Positions 46,571 through 56,070 of a stretch of 64,000 bases of DNA are shown in pieces. The notes beneath the pieces are model-generated. The model saw only the letters and a program-made list of their open reading frames with translations, ran no database searches and was not told the DNA's origin. The position numbers and the translations under genes are program-made. Within the stretch, counting starts at the first letter, position 1; the number at the start of each line of letters is the position of its first letter. Origin of the DNA: Marininema halotolerans. Lineage in GTDB: Bacteria > Bacillota > Bacilli > Thermoactinomycetales > DSM-45169. The stretch lies in assembly GCF_900116235.1 (NCBI RefSeq), contig NZ_FPAA01000001.1, positions 186,001-250,000 on the forward strand. The letters run 5' to 3'.

Positions 46571-47692
46571 TTATTTTAAATAGGGCATTGGATCTGTCGC
46601 TTTACCATTTTTCAATACCTCAAAATGTAAATGCGGCCCTGTCGACCAACCATTATTGCCGATACCAGCAATCCATTGCCCGCGCTTTACCGTTTCTCCC
46701 TCTTTCACCTTTACCTTCTGGGGAAACATATGAGCATATAAGGTTGAGATTCCACCACCATGATCAATGATCACAATGTATCCATAACCCTTAGCAGGAC
46801 GAGAAGCAATCACCTTCCCGGAAGCCGCAGCATGAATCGGCGTGTTTAGAGCACCGCCAAAATCCACACCCGTATGAAGCTTATTACGCTTCAAAATCGG
46901 ATGATAACGCATACCATAAGGGGATCTGATGGATCCATTCACCGGCTTTGAAAGTTTTCCACCATCCCCTTTTACAGCATCACCGTTGTTATTATTGCTC
47001 TGCTGTTGCCGTATCAAGTCACGAATCGCTTGCTTTTCTTGCTCATTGACCTCTTCCAAGTCGGATTGTTTATCATCAATGGTTTTAAGATCCCGCTCCA
47101 TCTTCTTATAATCAGCTGTCAATTTTTCATACAGCTGATTAGCATCCGATGCTTGCTTCTTCTGTTCTGTAAGCAAAACATTCATTTTTTGTTGGGATTG
47201 AGATAAGACGATTTGATCTTGGCGGTAGTTATCCAGCAAGCGCTGATCCCGTTTGGTGATCTGCTTAATCAGAGAAAGGCGATTTAAGAATTCACCAACA
47301 TCTTTCGAATTCGATAACATTTTTAGATAAAACATATTCCCTTGTTCATAAATGATACGAACCCGCTGATTGTATTGCTCCTTTTGGTAAGCAATCTGCT
47401 CTTTCTTTTTTTCAATTTTACGCTTACTTTCATCCAACCGCTTTTCCGTGTCGTAAACCAATTGGTTTAATTTCTGCAGTTCTGCTTTCTGTTTCTTCCA
47501 TTGAACTAACGCTGCTTCAACCTCTTTTTTTGTCAGCTTCTTTTCTTTTTCTAAGCGTTGAATCTCTTTATCTCGTTTTTTGACTTTCTCTTGTTTATCA
47601 TCGATGTTATTCGCATAGGAGATTCCTGGAGTTCCAAGGAGAGTCATCGTTAAGGTGAATGCTGTCAAACATGCTAGCATGCGCTTCGTCAC
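46571..47692 (-). CDS. Secreted coiled-coil M23 peptidase (EnvC/PcsB-type)
   Basis: A cell-wall hydrolase or hydrolase activator expected to couple to FtsEX. 373 residues: signal peptide (LACLTAFTLTMTLLGTPGISYA), a long coiled coil over about 30-230 with the segment RVRIIYEQGNMFYLKMLSNS, then an M23 domain from about 255. Zinc ligands are intact in HTGVDFGG (HxxxD) and HLHFEV. Thus it is likely catalytically active, unlike the degenerate E. coli EnvC. GTG 47692 with GGAGGAG. It lies 32 bp after ftsX, so it is likely the third gene of the ftsEX operon. Confidence 0.88.
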   Translation of the reverse strand: MTKRMLACLTAFTLTMTLLGTPGISYANNIDDKQEKVKKRDKEIQRLEKEKKLTKKEVEAALVQWKKQKAELQKLNQLVYDTEKRLDESKRKIEKKKEQIAYQKEQYNQRVRIIYEQGNMFYLKMLSNSKDVGEFLNRLSLIKQITKRDQRLLDNYRQDQIVLSQSQQKMNVLLTEQKKQASDANQLYEKLTADYKKMERDLKTIDDKQSDLEEVNEQEKQAIRDLIRQQQSNNNNGDAVKGDGGKLSKPVNGSIRSPYGMRYHPILKRNKLHTGVDFGGALNTPIHAAASGKVIASRPAKGYGYIVIIDHGGGISTLYAHMFPQKVKVKEGETVKRGQWIAGIGNNGWSTGPHLHFEVLKNGKATDPMPYLK

Positions 47693-47724
47693 GAGTTCTC
47701 CTCCTTTGTCTTGTGCCTGCGCTC

Positions 47725-48618
47725 TTATACTTTAAGAAAACGACGCACGGAGATCATACTACCCCAAACACCGATCAAGATGCCCAAGATGGTTGTAATT
47801 CCTGCTACATACATTGAAAGAGGCCACATCGGCAACAACTTGAATAGGCTATACGCCCCATCCGCATTTAAAATACCTAAGACAGCGTTATATGAAACTA
47901 AGGTAACCGCTGTTGGAATAATTGCCCCTAAAACCCCGATGATACTTCCTTCGATAAAGAAGGGCCACCGGATAAACCAGTTACTCGCCCCAACCAACCG
48001 CATAATTTCAATCTCACGACGACGGGCAAAAATCGTCAACTTAATCGTGTTGGAGATGAGGAAAGCCGCTAAAATGGCCAATCCTAAACCAAAAATGAAA
48101 ACGGCATTTCGAACCCACTCAGAAATACCCAGAATATTATTGGTAACACCTTCACCATAGCTCTTATCGGAAATTTGGGAGTACTTATCCAGGGAATCGG
48201 ATAACGCCTTTGTTTTTTGCGGATCCTTCGCTTGAATCACGAGACCATCGGGAAGTGGATTTCCCTTCTCTAATCCGCGAAAAAAGCTTTCATCGTCTCC
48301 CCAATTCTCCTTCATTTGCCGAAGTCCATCTTCTTTGGACACAAATTTCACTTTGGCAACAGCAGGATCCTTCTTGATCTGAGCAATTACTTGATCAATA
48401 TCATCATCCGTCACATTTGGCTGGAAGAATGCACGAACAGCCACCTGCTTGTCCAACTCCGTCGCCATATAGCTAATATTAAAAGCAAAGACCAGAAAAA
48501 AACCAAATATTAAGAGTGTTACAGCAACTGCACTAGAAGCTGCAAAAGTCATCCACGTATTCCGTGTTAAACTGCGAAAGGCTTCTCGGGTATGTCGAAA
48601 TAACGTATCAATCTTCAT
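47725..48618 (-). CDS. ftsX: Cell-division ABC transporter permease FtsX
   Basis: 297 residues with four membrane helices (about 22-45, 165-190, 215-240 and 265-290) and a large extracellular loop between helices 1 and 2, which in B. subtilis and streptococci activates wall hydrolases. Motifs: FAASSAVAVTLLIFGFFLVF and RREIEIMRLVGASNWFIRWP. ATG 48618 with AGGGGGA upstream, overlapping the ftsE end by 11 bp. Confidence 0.96.
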   Translation of the reverse strand: MKIDTLFRHTREAFRSLTRNTWMTFAASSAVAVTLLIFGFFLVFAFNISYMATELDKQVAVRAFFQPNVTDDDIDQVIAQIKKDPAVAKVKFVSKEDGLRQMKENWGDDESFFRGLEKGNPLPDGLVIQAKDPQKTKALSDSLDKYSQISDKSYGEGVTNNILGISEWVRNAVFIFGLGLAILAAFLISNTIKLTIFARRREIEIMRLVGASNWFIRWPFFIEGSIIGVLGAIIPTAVTLVSYNAVLGILNADGAYSLFKLLPMWPLSMYVAGITTILGILIGVWGSMISVRRFLKV

Positions 48619-49294
48619 AACCGTATTCCCCCTGCTGCTCGTCCCGGACAATAACGCCTTGTTCCACGGCGATTACTCGCTTACGCATGGTATTTACGAT
48701 TTCTTTATTGTGAGTCGCCATCACCACGGTTGTACCACGAGCATTAATCTCTTCAAGTAAATACATGATATCCCATGAATTTTCAGGATCTAAGTTTCCT
48801 GTAGGCTCATCCGCAATCAAAAAACCAGGATTGTTCACCATCGCGCGTGCAATCGAAACCCGTTGCTGCTCACCACCGGAGAGCTGAGAGGGAAGCGCGT
48901 TCATGCGGTCATACAACCCAACAAGCTCCAACATCTCCTGCACTCGGCGCCTAATTTTCCGATGAGGGGTCTCTACCGCTTCCATCGCAAAGGCAACATT
49001 TTCATAGGCAGTCATATTGGGAAGTAGCTTATAGTCTTGAAACACCACACCAATATTACGACGCAAGTAGGGAATCTTCCAGTTACGAACACGTTTCACA
49101 TTGACACCATTGATGAGGATAACGCCATGAGTTGGCTTTTCCTCACGGTACATCAACTTAATAAACGTACTTTTACCCGCACCACTGGGCCCCACTACAT
49201 ATACGAATTCACTTTGATCAATTTTCACGTTGATCCCATTCAACGCCTTTACACCATTACCATATACCTTGTATACATCATGCATCTCAATCAT
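48608..49294 (-). CDS. ftsE: Cell-division ATP-binding protein FtsE
   Basis: ATPase partner of FtsX. 228 residues. Walker A GPSGAGKSTFIKL (about 36), signature LSGGEQQRVSIARAM, Walker B FLIADEPTGNLDPE and H-loop MATHNKE. ATG 49294 (MIEMHDVYKVYGNGVKAL) fits the family and has AAGGTG upstream; the open frame continues 24 codons further without support. In B. subtilis FtsEX regulates the D,L-endopeptidase CwlO and promotes elongation and asymmetric division. Confidence 0.97.
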   Translation of the reverse strand: MIEMHDVYKVYGNGVKALNGINVKIDQSEFVYVVGPSGAGKSTFIKLMYREEKPTHGVILINGVNVKRVRNWKIPYLRRNIGVVFQDYKLLPNMTAYENVAFAMEAVETPHRKIRRRVQEMLELVGLYDRMNALPSQLSGGEQQRVSIARAMVNNPGFLIADEPTGNLDPENSWDIMYLLEEINARGTTVVMATHNKEIVNTMRKRVIAVEQGVIVRDEQQGEYGYED

Positions 49295-49409
49295 GCGATC
49301 ACCTTCATCTGCCTGGGGTTTATACCCTCGGATTTTCGAATGGCTATTTATGATAGAGAGAAACAAGTCTTCAGGAAAAATATGAAAAATTAAGAGGAGA
49401 CTCTATTCT

Positions 49410-49438
49410 ATTATATCATCATTCCGTCTTTTTCCCAG
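49410..49438 (-). promoter_or_regulatory. Putative promoter of ftsE operon
   Basis: A perfect TATAAT on the minus strand with a weak -35 CTGGGA at 17 bp. The leader is about 105 nt. Confidence 0.45.
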
Positions 49439-49604
49439 AGGAAACTTGGGATTTTGTCACTCAATGATCACAGAACCCCCGTTTAACCTCAGAATATCGC
49501 ATTCTAGCAGCGTTTATTCTCCATATTTACTCAACGATTTTCACCAAAGAATGTTTCAGAGATTTTCCTATAACCCTTTAAAAAACAAATCACAACAAAA
49601 AAGC

Positions 49605-49643
49605 ATCCAAGGAAACCCCACTCTCGTATCGGTTTCCTTGGAT
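49605..49643 (-). terminator. Terminator of argGH
   Basis: A 13-bp perfect stem ATCCAAGGAAACC/GGTTTCCTTGGAT with 13-nt loop, followed on the minus strand by GCTTTTTTG. Confidence 0.88.
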
Positions 49644-49646
49644 ACT

Positions 49647-51050
49647 TTACGTTTGTGCATGTTTAATCCAATGTCGTTCATTAGAGATTTCCTTTTCTTT
49701 CTTTTGAATCGCCTCCACTACTCGTACTCGGGCAGTCCCGCAACCGGCTTCACGGGCATCTGTAACAACCTCCAAAGAAAGACGAGTAAATATATCCTTT
49801 TCGATAAGAGGGTGAGCTGATTGATATTCCTGCAACGAGAGCTCTAAGAGTGATTTTTTCCTTTCAATGCAATGGAGCACGAGCTTTCCTACCACCGCGT
49901 GAGCTTCCCGAAAGGGGACTCCCTTAGTCACTAGGTATTCGGCTAAATCCGTCGCATTAGTAAATCCACCTTCAGCATTTTCCCTCATTTTCTCTTTATT
50001 TACCTTCATTCCCTCGATCATTGGAGCCGTAAGAGCTAGGGCTCCCATCAACGTATCCACTGTATCAAAGATACCCTCTTTGTCTTCTTGCATATCCTTA
50101 TTGTATGTGAGAGGGAGCGCCTTTAAAGTTGTTAATAACGAGACACCATGCCCGATGACTCGCCCTACTTTCCCTCGAATCAACTCCGGAACATCGGGAT
50201 TCTTTTTTTGTGGCATCATACTGGATCCTGTGCAAAATGCATCATCTAATTCAATATAGCCAAATTCTTCACTGGACCAGAGGATTAATTCTTCAGAGAG
50301 GCGGGATAAATGAATCATAATCATAGAAGCACACGAGAGAAACTCAACCAAGTAATCGCGATCACTTACCGCATCCATACTATTTTCATACAACCGTGAA
50401 AAACCCAATTCATTCGCTACGTGTTCCCGTTGAATAGGAAAGGTACTACCTGCAATGGCCCCAGCTCCTAGGGGTAACGTATTCACTCGCTTATAGCTAT
50501 CCTGAAGTCGCTCCACGTCTCGCCCGAACATATCCACATAGGCAAGTAAATGATGACCCAAGCGGACTGGTTGTGCTCGCTGAAGATGAGTGTATCCAGG
50601 TAAAATGGTATCAATATGATCCTCTGCCTTGGCTATCAGCGTCTGACGAAGGGTAGTCAACCCCTGAATAACATCCACCGTACATCTTCTAACAAACAAA
50701 TGCATATCCAGTGCCACTTGATCATTTCGACTTCGGCCTGTGTGTAACTTACCACCCACCGTCCCTACTTCTTCAATTAATAGCTTTTCAATATTCATAT
50801 GGATATCTTCATGGGCAATTGAAAATTCCACTTCTCCAGCTAAAACCCGCTCCTGAATCCTCTGCAACCCATTTGTGATCGTATCAACTTCCTCCGAACG
50901 CAAGATCCCGCATTTCCCTAACATCCGAACGTGGGCTAAGCTGCCCCGAATATCTTCCTCAACTAACCGCTGATCAAATTGAATCGATGAGGTATACTCC
51001 TCAACGAGTTGATTGGTTGGCTTGGTAAAGCGCCCTCCCCAGAGTTTCAT
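49647..51050 (-). CDS. argH: Argininosuccinate lyase
   Basis: Releases arginine and fumarate from argininosuccinate. 467 residues, full length. The fumarase/aspartase signature [12 protein letters not shown] (about 280) carries the catalytic Ser loop, and [18 protein letters not shown] near 110 binds substrate. MKLWGGRF is the usual ArgH start, so the start codon lies inside argG: the two genes overlap by 50 bp. RBS GAGG is inside argG. Confidence 0.97.
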   Translation of the reverse strand: MKLWGGRFTKPTNQLVEEYTSSIQFDQRLVEEDIRGSLAHVRMLGKCGILRSEEVDTITNGLQRIQERVLAGEVEFSIAHEDIHMNIEKLLIEEVGTVGGKLHTGRSRNDQVALDMHLFVRRCTVDVIQGLTTLRQTLIAKAEDHIDTILPGYTHLQRAQPVRLGHHLLAYVDMFGRDVERLQDSYKRVNTLPLGAGAIAGSTFPIQREHVANELGFSRLYENSMDAVSDRDYLVEFLSCASMIMIHLSRLSEELILWSSEEFGYIELDDAFCTGSSMMPQKKNPDVPELIRGKVGRVIGHGVSLLTTLKALPLTYNKDMQEDKEGIFDTVDTLMGALALTAPMIEGMKVNKEKMRENAEGGFTNATDLAEYLVTKGVPFREAHAVVGKLVLHCIERKKSLLELSLQEYQSAHPLIEKDIFTRLSLEVVTDAREAGCGTARVRVVEAIQKKEKEISNERHWIKHAQT

Positions 51051-52263
51051 TGAATGTCACATCCTCTTTCTGAGCATTTACCTTGGCATTCACCTCAGTC
51101 GGTAAACCCCATAGTTGAATAAATCCAACGGCGGCTTCGTGATTAAAGGTATCCTCAGGTGTATAGGTTGCTAACCCCTCCTGATATAAGGAATGATCCG
51201 ATTTTCGTCCAGTCACCACCGCTTGCCCTTTAAATAACATCACACGCACGACTCCGGATACGACTTGTTGTGTAGCCTCTACAAAAGCATCTAACGCGCT
51301 TTTTAAGGGTGAAAACCAGAGCCCATCATAGACCAATTGCGCCCATTGTTGTTCCGCACTTGGTTTGAATTGAGTCACTTCACGTGTGTGGGTAAGAAAC
51401 TCCAACTCTTTATGAGCCGTAATTAAAGTGATAGCGGCTGGGCATTCATAAACTTCCCGGGACTTAATTCCAACCAGCCGATTTTCCACATGGTCAATGC
51501 GTCCAACTCCATGCTTTCCTGCCTGTTTATTGAGTTGAGATAAAAGCTCATAAAAGGGAAGTCGCTCCCCGTCCAAAGCTACAGGTACCCCCTGTTCAAA
51601 GGTAATTTCAATTTCTTCTCCCTCATCAGGTGCCTTCGATACGGGAACGGTCCACTCATAGGCTCCTTCCGGAGGAGATGCCCAGGGATTTTCTAATACG
51701 CCACACTCACAGGAACGCCCATATAAGTTCTGATCAATGCTATAGGGATTCTCCAAATCAACGGGTACGGGTATCCCATGATTTTTCGCATAAATAATCT
51801 CTTCATCTCGACTCATCGCCCATTCACGGACAGGAGCGACCACTTCTAAGTCGGGATTAAGTGCTTTGACCGCAACTTCAAACCGCACTTGGTCATTTCC
51901 TTTTCCTGTACAACCATGAGCAACTGCAACAGCGCCTTCTTGCTCCGCAACTTTTACCAATACCTGAGCAATTAAGGGGCGGGAAAGCGCAGAAACTAAG
52001 GGGTATTTCCCTTCATATAAAGCATTCGCTTTGAGTGCAGGAAGCAGATACTCCTTTGCAAACCACTCACGGGTATCAACAACCAAGGACTTTACTGCAC
52101 CCACATGCAACGCTTTATTCCGTATAAAATCCAAATCTTTTCCTTCCCCTACATCCAAAGCCACCGCGATAACATCATAATGATAATTTTCCTTTAACCA
52201 TTGAATAGCAACGGAAGTATCTAACCCACCTGAATAGGCGAGAACTATTTTTCCTTTATTCAT
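51001..52263 (-). CDS. argG: Argininosuccinate synthase
   Basis: Joins citrulline and aspartate using ATP. 420 residues. The N-type ATP pyrophosphatase motif [15 protein letters not shown] is at residue 9, with [13 protein letters not shown] and the substrate motif [19 protein letters not shown] 52263 follows GAGGTG. First gene of argGH with a good promoter and an ARG-box-like site. Confidence 0.97.
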   Translation of the reverse strand: MNKGKIVLAYSGGLDTSVAIQWLKENYHYDVIAVALDVGEGKDLDFIRNKALHVGAVKSLVVDTREWFAKEYLLPALKANALYEGKYPLVSALSRPLIAQVLVKVAEQEGAVAVAHGCTGKGNDQVRFEVAVKALNPDLEVVAPVREWAMSRDEEIIYAKNHGIPVPVDLENPYSIDQNLYGRSCECGVLENPWASPPEGAYEWTVPVSKAPDEGEEIEITFEQGVPVALDGERLPFYELLSQLNKQAGKHGVGRIDHVENRLVGIKSREVYECPAAITLITAHKELEFLTHTREVTQFKPSAEQQWAQLVYDGLWFSPLKSALDAFVEATQQVVSGVVRVMLFKGQAVVTGRKSDHSLYQEGLATYTPEDTFNHEAAVGFIQLWGLPTEVNAKVNAQKEDVTFNETLGRALYQANQSTR

Positions 52264-52275
52264 GCCCGTACACCT

Positions 52276-52292
52276 CTTTATAAAAATTCATG
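52276..52292 (-). promoter_or_regulatory. ARG box (ArgR/AhrC operator)
   Basis: CATGAATTTTTATAAAG on the minus strand. It matches the first half and AT core of the known TNTGAATWWWWATTCANA operator but the second half is degenerate. It lies downstream of the -10, a good site to block argGH. Confidence 0.5.
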
Positions 52293-52302
52293 ATTTCGTA
52301 TT

Positions 52303-52331
52303 ATTATACATACCGTCGTATAAAAAGTCTA
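52303..52331 (-). promoter_or_regulatory. Sigma-A promoter of argGH
   Basis: TAGACT (52331-52326), 17-bp spacer and a perfect TATAAT (52308-52303) on the minus strand. Confidence 0.65.
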
Positions 52332-52380
52332 CCCCGCAAATGTTGAAAATCTCGCGGAATTTTTGCCACATGATTCCTAG

Positions 52381-52417
52381 AAAAAGACCGACCCAGGAAG
52401 ATGGAGTCGGTCTTTTT
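52381..52417 (-). terminator. Bidirectional terminator
   Basis: A 12-bp perfect stem AAAAAGACCGAC/GTCGGTCTTTTT with 13-nt loop immediately after the SRPBCC gene stop. Confidence 0.85.
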
Positions 52418-52873
52418 CTACACAGAGACTTTTTCTTTTTCGGCAATGGATTTTAAACGTTTTAATCTTGTATAAAGGAGGTGTTTAACTTGCCACGAGC
52501 GTAACCGCGCTCGGACTTGGTTTGCACCCTCTGGAATACCAATTTCACAATCACATTGTAATTGAACGCCGTTTTTCTTATTAATAAACTCAATAAAAAG
52601 GTCAACAATGATATGTGTTAATTGAAGACGGATCCCAAACAACTCGGGTTTACGATAGGCAATCACTTCACCTTGAAAGGTTTGACTCACCTTACCCGAG
52701 CGAACCTCCATCGTCAGGGGAGAGCCTTTACGAATCGCTCCGTCATGCATGACCGATTCGATTTGTAACTTCTCGAGGGTCTCAAACCATTTCTTGACGT
52801 GCTCCTCGGATTCTAAGTGAGTGAAAAGCTGCTCTTTTGTCGCTTTAATATCGAATTCCAATGTGGTGGGCAT
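52418..52873 (-). CDS. SRPBCC/START-like domain protein
   Basis: 151 residues. The start MPTTLEFDIKATKEQLFTHL and the run of beta strands ending in a long C-terminal helix are the helix-grip (SRPBCC) pattern; ligand unknown. ATG 52873 follows GGGAGA; 12 upstream codons of the open frame are unsupported. Divergent from the thioesterase gene on the plus strand. Confidence 0.65.
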   Translation of the reverse strand: MPTTLEFDIKATKEQLFTHLESEEHVKKWFETLEKLQIESVMHDGAIRKGSPLTMEVRSGKVSQTFQGEVIAYRKPELFGIRLQLTHIIVDLFIEFINKKNGVQLQCDCEIGIPEGANQVRARLRSWQVKHLLYTRLKRLKSIAEKEKVSV

Positions 52874-53113
52874 TTGATCGCTTCTCCCTATCATTACAAA
52901 GTCCAGCAACCTCTTTCATCTTACCCTGGACAAACCACCGGGTAAATACCTATTCCTTGCTAGAAAAAAGAAAATCAAATCTCAGAACCTCCATCAATAC
53001 AAGAATGCTAGAATGAAAGAGAACCGTTATACTAGACGTCATTGCATACCTCCTCAGCAAAAGGGGTACATTGGGAGAGAATGCATGATCAATAGAATAG
53101 GAGGAGAAGTCCT

Positions 53114-53632
53114 ATGAATGGCCGGCCTGCACGCTTTTCCCGCACGATAAAAACCGCCCATGTCTTACCACCGGATACGAATAACCATGGGACGATGTTC
53201 GGGGGAAAACTGAGTGCTTATATTGATGAAGTAGCCGCAATCTGCGCCGCTCGTCACTCGCGCAAACCTGTCGTTACCGCCTCGATGGACTCTATTGATT
53301 TCCTGTCTCCGATAGGAATGGAAGATGCCGTCACCGTTGAAGGGGTTGTCACATGGTGTGGCAAAACGTCAATGGAGGTCTTTGTAAAAGTTACCTCCGA
53401 GCATTTAACAACGGGAGATCGCCAACTGACCACCACATCCTTTCTGACATTCGTTGCCTTCGATAAGGATGGAAAACCTACTCCCGTCCCCCAAGTCATC
53501 CCGGAAACGGAAGAAGAGAAGTTTCTTCATGCAACAGCTCCTGAACGACGGGATCATCGTAAGGAACGAAAAAAACGACTAGCATCCTTAATTCGCGCCA
53601 ATCAATACCTGCCGGAAAATCAGCAATTATAA
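53114..53632 (+). CDS. Acyl-CoA thioesterase (hotdog fold, YkhA-like)
   Basis: Hydrolyses acyl-CoA to free acid and CoA. 172 residues. The hotdog active site is LPPDTNNHGTMFGGKLSAYI near residue 18-37, where Asn and Asp are catalytic in BACH/YciA types. VTASMDSIDFLSPI and GKTSMEVFVKV follow. RBS AGGAGGAGAAG precedes ATG. The C-terminal 40 residues are basic and charged. It is a monocistronic plus-strand gene. Confidence 0.92.
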   Translation: MNGRPARFSRTIKTAHVLPPDTNNHGTMFGGKLSAYIDEVAAICAARHSRKPVVTASMDSIDFLSPIGMEDAVTVEGVVTWCGKTSMEVFVKVTSEHLTTGDRQLTTTSFLTFVAFDKDGKPTPVPQVIPETEEEKFLHATAPERRDHRKERKKRLASLIRANQYLPENQQL

Positions 53633-53634
53633 CG

Positions 53635-53690
53635 ACACCCCTTCATGCTACCGAATCACTCATCACCGGCAACATGAAGGGGTGTTTTTA
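53635..53690 (+). terminator. Terminator of the thioesterase gene
   Basis: A 13-bp perfect stem ACACCCCTTCATG/CATGAAGGGGTGT (53635-53685) with inner CCG/CGG pairing, followed by TTTTATT. Confidence 0.85.
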
Positions 53691-54941
53691 TTAGTTTGTC
53701 AGGAAAATCGGCTGATAAAATGCAAGATTCCCCGTGATCGGACCGTCTAAGCGGGCAAGAATTGCTGAGGCTTTTCCATCAATTAAAAACGACCCCCACA
53801 ATCGTTGACCACGAAAAGTCCCTGCTAATGTTTCCGCTTCCACTTCTTCCATCGATACACGTTCCTGCCAGATCATTGACTGTTCCCAATCATTTTTTTC
53901 CCCATCTCGATGATGAACATTTCCGTCTTCATCACAGAGAAGAACACCACCACCCTCTCGTCCAAAGATGGGCTTAACGACATAGGCGGTACGGCCTTTA
54001 AATGCATTGTAAAGATAAGTAGGCAACATATACTTCCTGACCGTCTCGCACTCCTCTTCCGTTAAAAATACCTTCGCCTCATAGAGATTCCATATCAACG
54101 CCTGCAGCGCTTTTGTCTGGGCGATAAAGGCTGAGGGAGGGTTAATTAGAGAAAGTTTTTCATGGGCAATAAGGTCCAACACATGCTTCCCTGTGGGATA
54201 CCCATCTTGCTCCGTCTCCTCTGCCAAAATTTCTAGGGCATGTAGACGGTACCACACATCAACCCCACTCGGATCCTCATTGGAAGTATAAAGACGATCT
54301 CCCGATACACGCAACTCATCGAGGGGGATAAATTGAGCATGCACTCCCGATTGCTCCATTAAATATCGTGTTGTACCTGCATCTTCCTCATGCCATCCAA
54401 GGGAACTAAACACCACCTGATCCACCTGTTTTCCCTGTTGGCGAAGCCGTGATAAATAATTAGTAAATGCTTCTTTCAGGCGGAGATCCTCGCCTTCATT
54501 TGGAGAAGGTACGCTCCAGGCAGTACATACTCGTTGATTGACATAGAATGCTTCTACAATTCCAGTAGGGGTATCACTATTGAACTCCAACATTTTCAAA
54601 CCCACATCCGTCATCGCAAAGTCAAAACGACCAATCAATGTAACCGCGTTTTCATGATTCATCCCCACCCGCACGGCTTTCCAAGTCGCTTCGGGTAAAC
54701 CTAGTTCTTGTAGAAGAGAGACTCCCCCGCCTTGCACAACCTTCGTCACTCGCGCAAAGATTGCCCCCAACGCTTCAGTCGCATCGGCCATCTCATTTCG
54801 CAAGGATTTTGAAATCGGGGCGGGTTGAGCTAATGCATACTCTGCTCCATGACACCGATCCCACGTAAAAACACCTTCTCTCTGCATCGGTTCATAGATT
54901 TCCCGCCGACAGCTCTTATAGGAAGTTTTTAACTTACTCAT
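53691..54941 (-). CDS. Glutathionylspermidine synthase-like ATP-grasp protein (YgiC/YjfC type)
   Basis: 416 residues, full length for the GSP_synth domain. ATP-grasp features: DVGLKMLEFNSDTPTGIVEA (about 112-131) for substrate/ATP binding, and VKPIFGREGGGVLL near 317-330 as the glycine-rich ATP loop. The N-terminal amidase found in E. coli Gsp is absent, as in YgiC. YgiC-like enzymes form an amide between an amine and a carboxylate; the natural substrate is not known, and Bacillales do not make glutathione. It overlaps the upstream lipoprotein gene by 4 bp (ATGA), strong evidence for coupling. Confidence 0.88.
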   Translation of the reverse strand: MSKLKTSYKSCRREIYEPMQREGVFTWDRCHGAEYALAQPAPISKSLRNEMADATEALGAIFARVTKVVQGGGVSLLQELGLPEATWKAVRVGMNHENAVTLIGRFDFAMTDVGLKMLEFNSDTPTGIVEAFYVNQRVCTAWSVPSPNEGEDLRLKEAFTNYLSRLRQQGKQVDQVVFSSLGWHEEDAGTTRYLMEQSGVHAQFIPLDELRVSGDRLYTSNEDPSGVDVWYRLHALEILAEETEQDGYPTGKHVLDLIAHEKLSLINPPSAFIAQTKALQALIWNLYEAKVFLTEEECETVRKYMLPTYLYNAFKGRTAYVVKPIFGREGGGVLLCDEDGNVHHRDGEKNDWEQSMIWQERVSMEEVEAETLAGTFRGQRLWGSFLIDGKASAILARLDGPITGNLAFYQPIFLTN

Positions 54942-55279
54942 CCCCCACCGCTCCTTGAATAACTACCAATTCCTCCTTTTTTTGAACCGGAGGAGATCCC
55001 TGAAATTTTCTTATACACCTTTTTCCCATTTTTATAATAATAGGCGCCTCCTGTGCGGCCATTACCCTCATCGCAAACACCATCTTGATCATCATCTTCA
55101 CAGGTTTCCTTATCACAATAGTGATCCTGATTTTTATCGACACAATCCGCCTCATCATCGGAACATCCCGTCGCCACAATGAACATCGCCGCAGCAAAAA
55201 GACTTGTTAAACGTTTGGAATACTTGGTTTCTCGTTCTTTTTCCGCAATCCTTTCTAACAAGCTAAATTTTTCTTCCAT
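54938..55279 (-). CDS. Acidic, Cys-containing lipoprotein-like protein with calcium-type repeats
   Basis: 113 residues. A charged N-terminus (about 22 residues) precedes a hydrophobic stretch SLFAAAMFIVATGC, which ends in a lipobox-like ATGC. Next come two Asp-rich loops, DKNQDHYCD and DDDQDGVCD, resembling thrombospondin type 3 or EF-hand calcium loops with paired Cys. The end is Gly/Ser-rich. In E. coli ygiC is paired with the lipoprotein gene ygiB; this protein is not clearly homologous but fills the same slot. ATG 55279 follows AAGGAGG. Confidence 0.7.
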   Translation of the reverse strand: MEEKFSLLERIAEKERETKYSKRLTSLFAAAMFIVATGCSDDEADCVDKNQDHYCDKETCEDDDQDGVCDEGNGRTGGAYYYKNGKKVYKKISGISSGSKKGGIGSYSRSGGG

Positions 55280-55292
55280 AACGATATCCTCC

Positions 55293-55802
55293 TTATCCGA
55301 CAGGTCGGACATATAAAACAAATACGCGTCGGTTTTCATCAATTTCCGCAGAGGTCTTCTCCCATTTTTGATCTTGCAGGAACACATAATCACTTTGTAT
55401 ATAGAGGCGAAGCGAACTCGTTCGCGTAAAATGGATGGTCTCGATAAGAGGATAAATCATAGCGGTTTCCTTAAATTGACGAACTTCCAGGCGCATGCCT
55501 TGCCATTCTGGATGCGTAAGTACTTCCCGGTTGATCACTTCTTCTTCCACCGCCGCACGTACATAAATAATGCATCGCGGGGGTGCCATTTCGACCGTCA
55601 TCCGTTCAAAGACCTGATTCTCTTTTATAAACCAATCACATACCATACGAGCAGAGACTTCTTCTTCATCCACATTCTCATAGGTATATAAAAGTGGATG
55701 GGACTTGATCTTGTCATATAGTCGATATTCCAATTGAATCAAGCTAACCTTCCCCCATTCATCCCACGAATGTACCGTACCGGAATCGGTTATCGCCACC
55801 AT
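55293..55802 (-). CDS. Hypothetical protein of the ATP-grasp cassette
   Basis: 169 residues, no family recognised. Mostly beta-strand-rich with acidic/aromatic composition (YTYENVDEEEVSARMVCDWF, then RCIIYVRAAVEEEVINREVL). No signal peptide or membrane segment. ATG 55802 has only a weak RBS. It is 13 bp before the lipoprotein gene and thus the first gene of the three-gene unit. Confidence 0.65.
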   Translation of the reverse strand: MVAITDSGTVHSWDEWGKVSLIQLEYRLYDKIKSHPLLYTYENVDEEEVSARMVCDWFIKENQVFERMTVEMAPPRCIIYVRAAVEEEVINREVLTHPEWQGMRLEVRQFKETAMIYPLIETIHFTRTSSLRLYIQSDYVFLQDQKWEKTSAEIDENRRVFVLYVRPVG

Positions 55803-55978
55803 CCACAGCCGAAAACTTGTCTGACCTACACCCCCATACCTTCTTTCGCTTTCGATGAACTCCGAATATCGAACCTTCGTTAACTTTATATCTCTGTTAG
55901 TAAATGGATCGATCGATCACAAAAAAATGAGAAATACACTAAATTATATCATACCGAAACACATTCCTTTCTCAGCAA

Positions 55979-56006
55979 GTAAGAGCCTTCGTCTGAAGGC
56001 TCTTAC
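55979..56006 (-). terminator. Hairpin, likely end of the arg operon
   Basis: A 12-bp perfect stem GTAAGAGCCTTC/GAAGGCTCTTAC with loop GTCT, 65 bp past argF. The U tract is weak (TTGCTG), so it may stop transcripts inefficiently. Confidence 0.5.
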
Positions 56007-56070
56007 AGGCGTGCATCCTTTCTATATCAATCATTCATGATGGAAACATCCCACGCAGCTAGACTTACAA

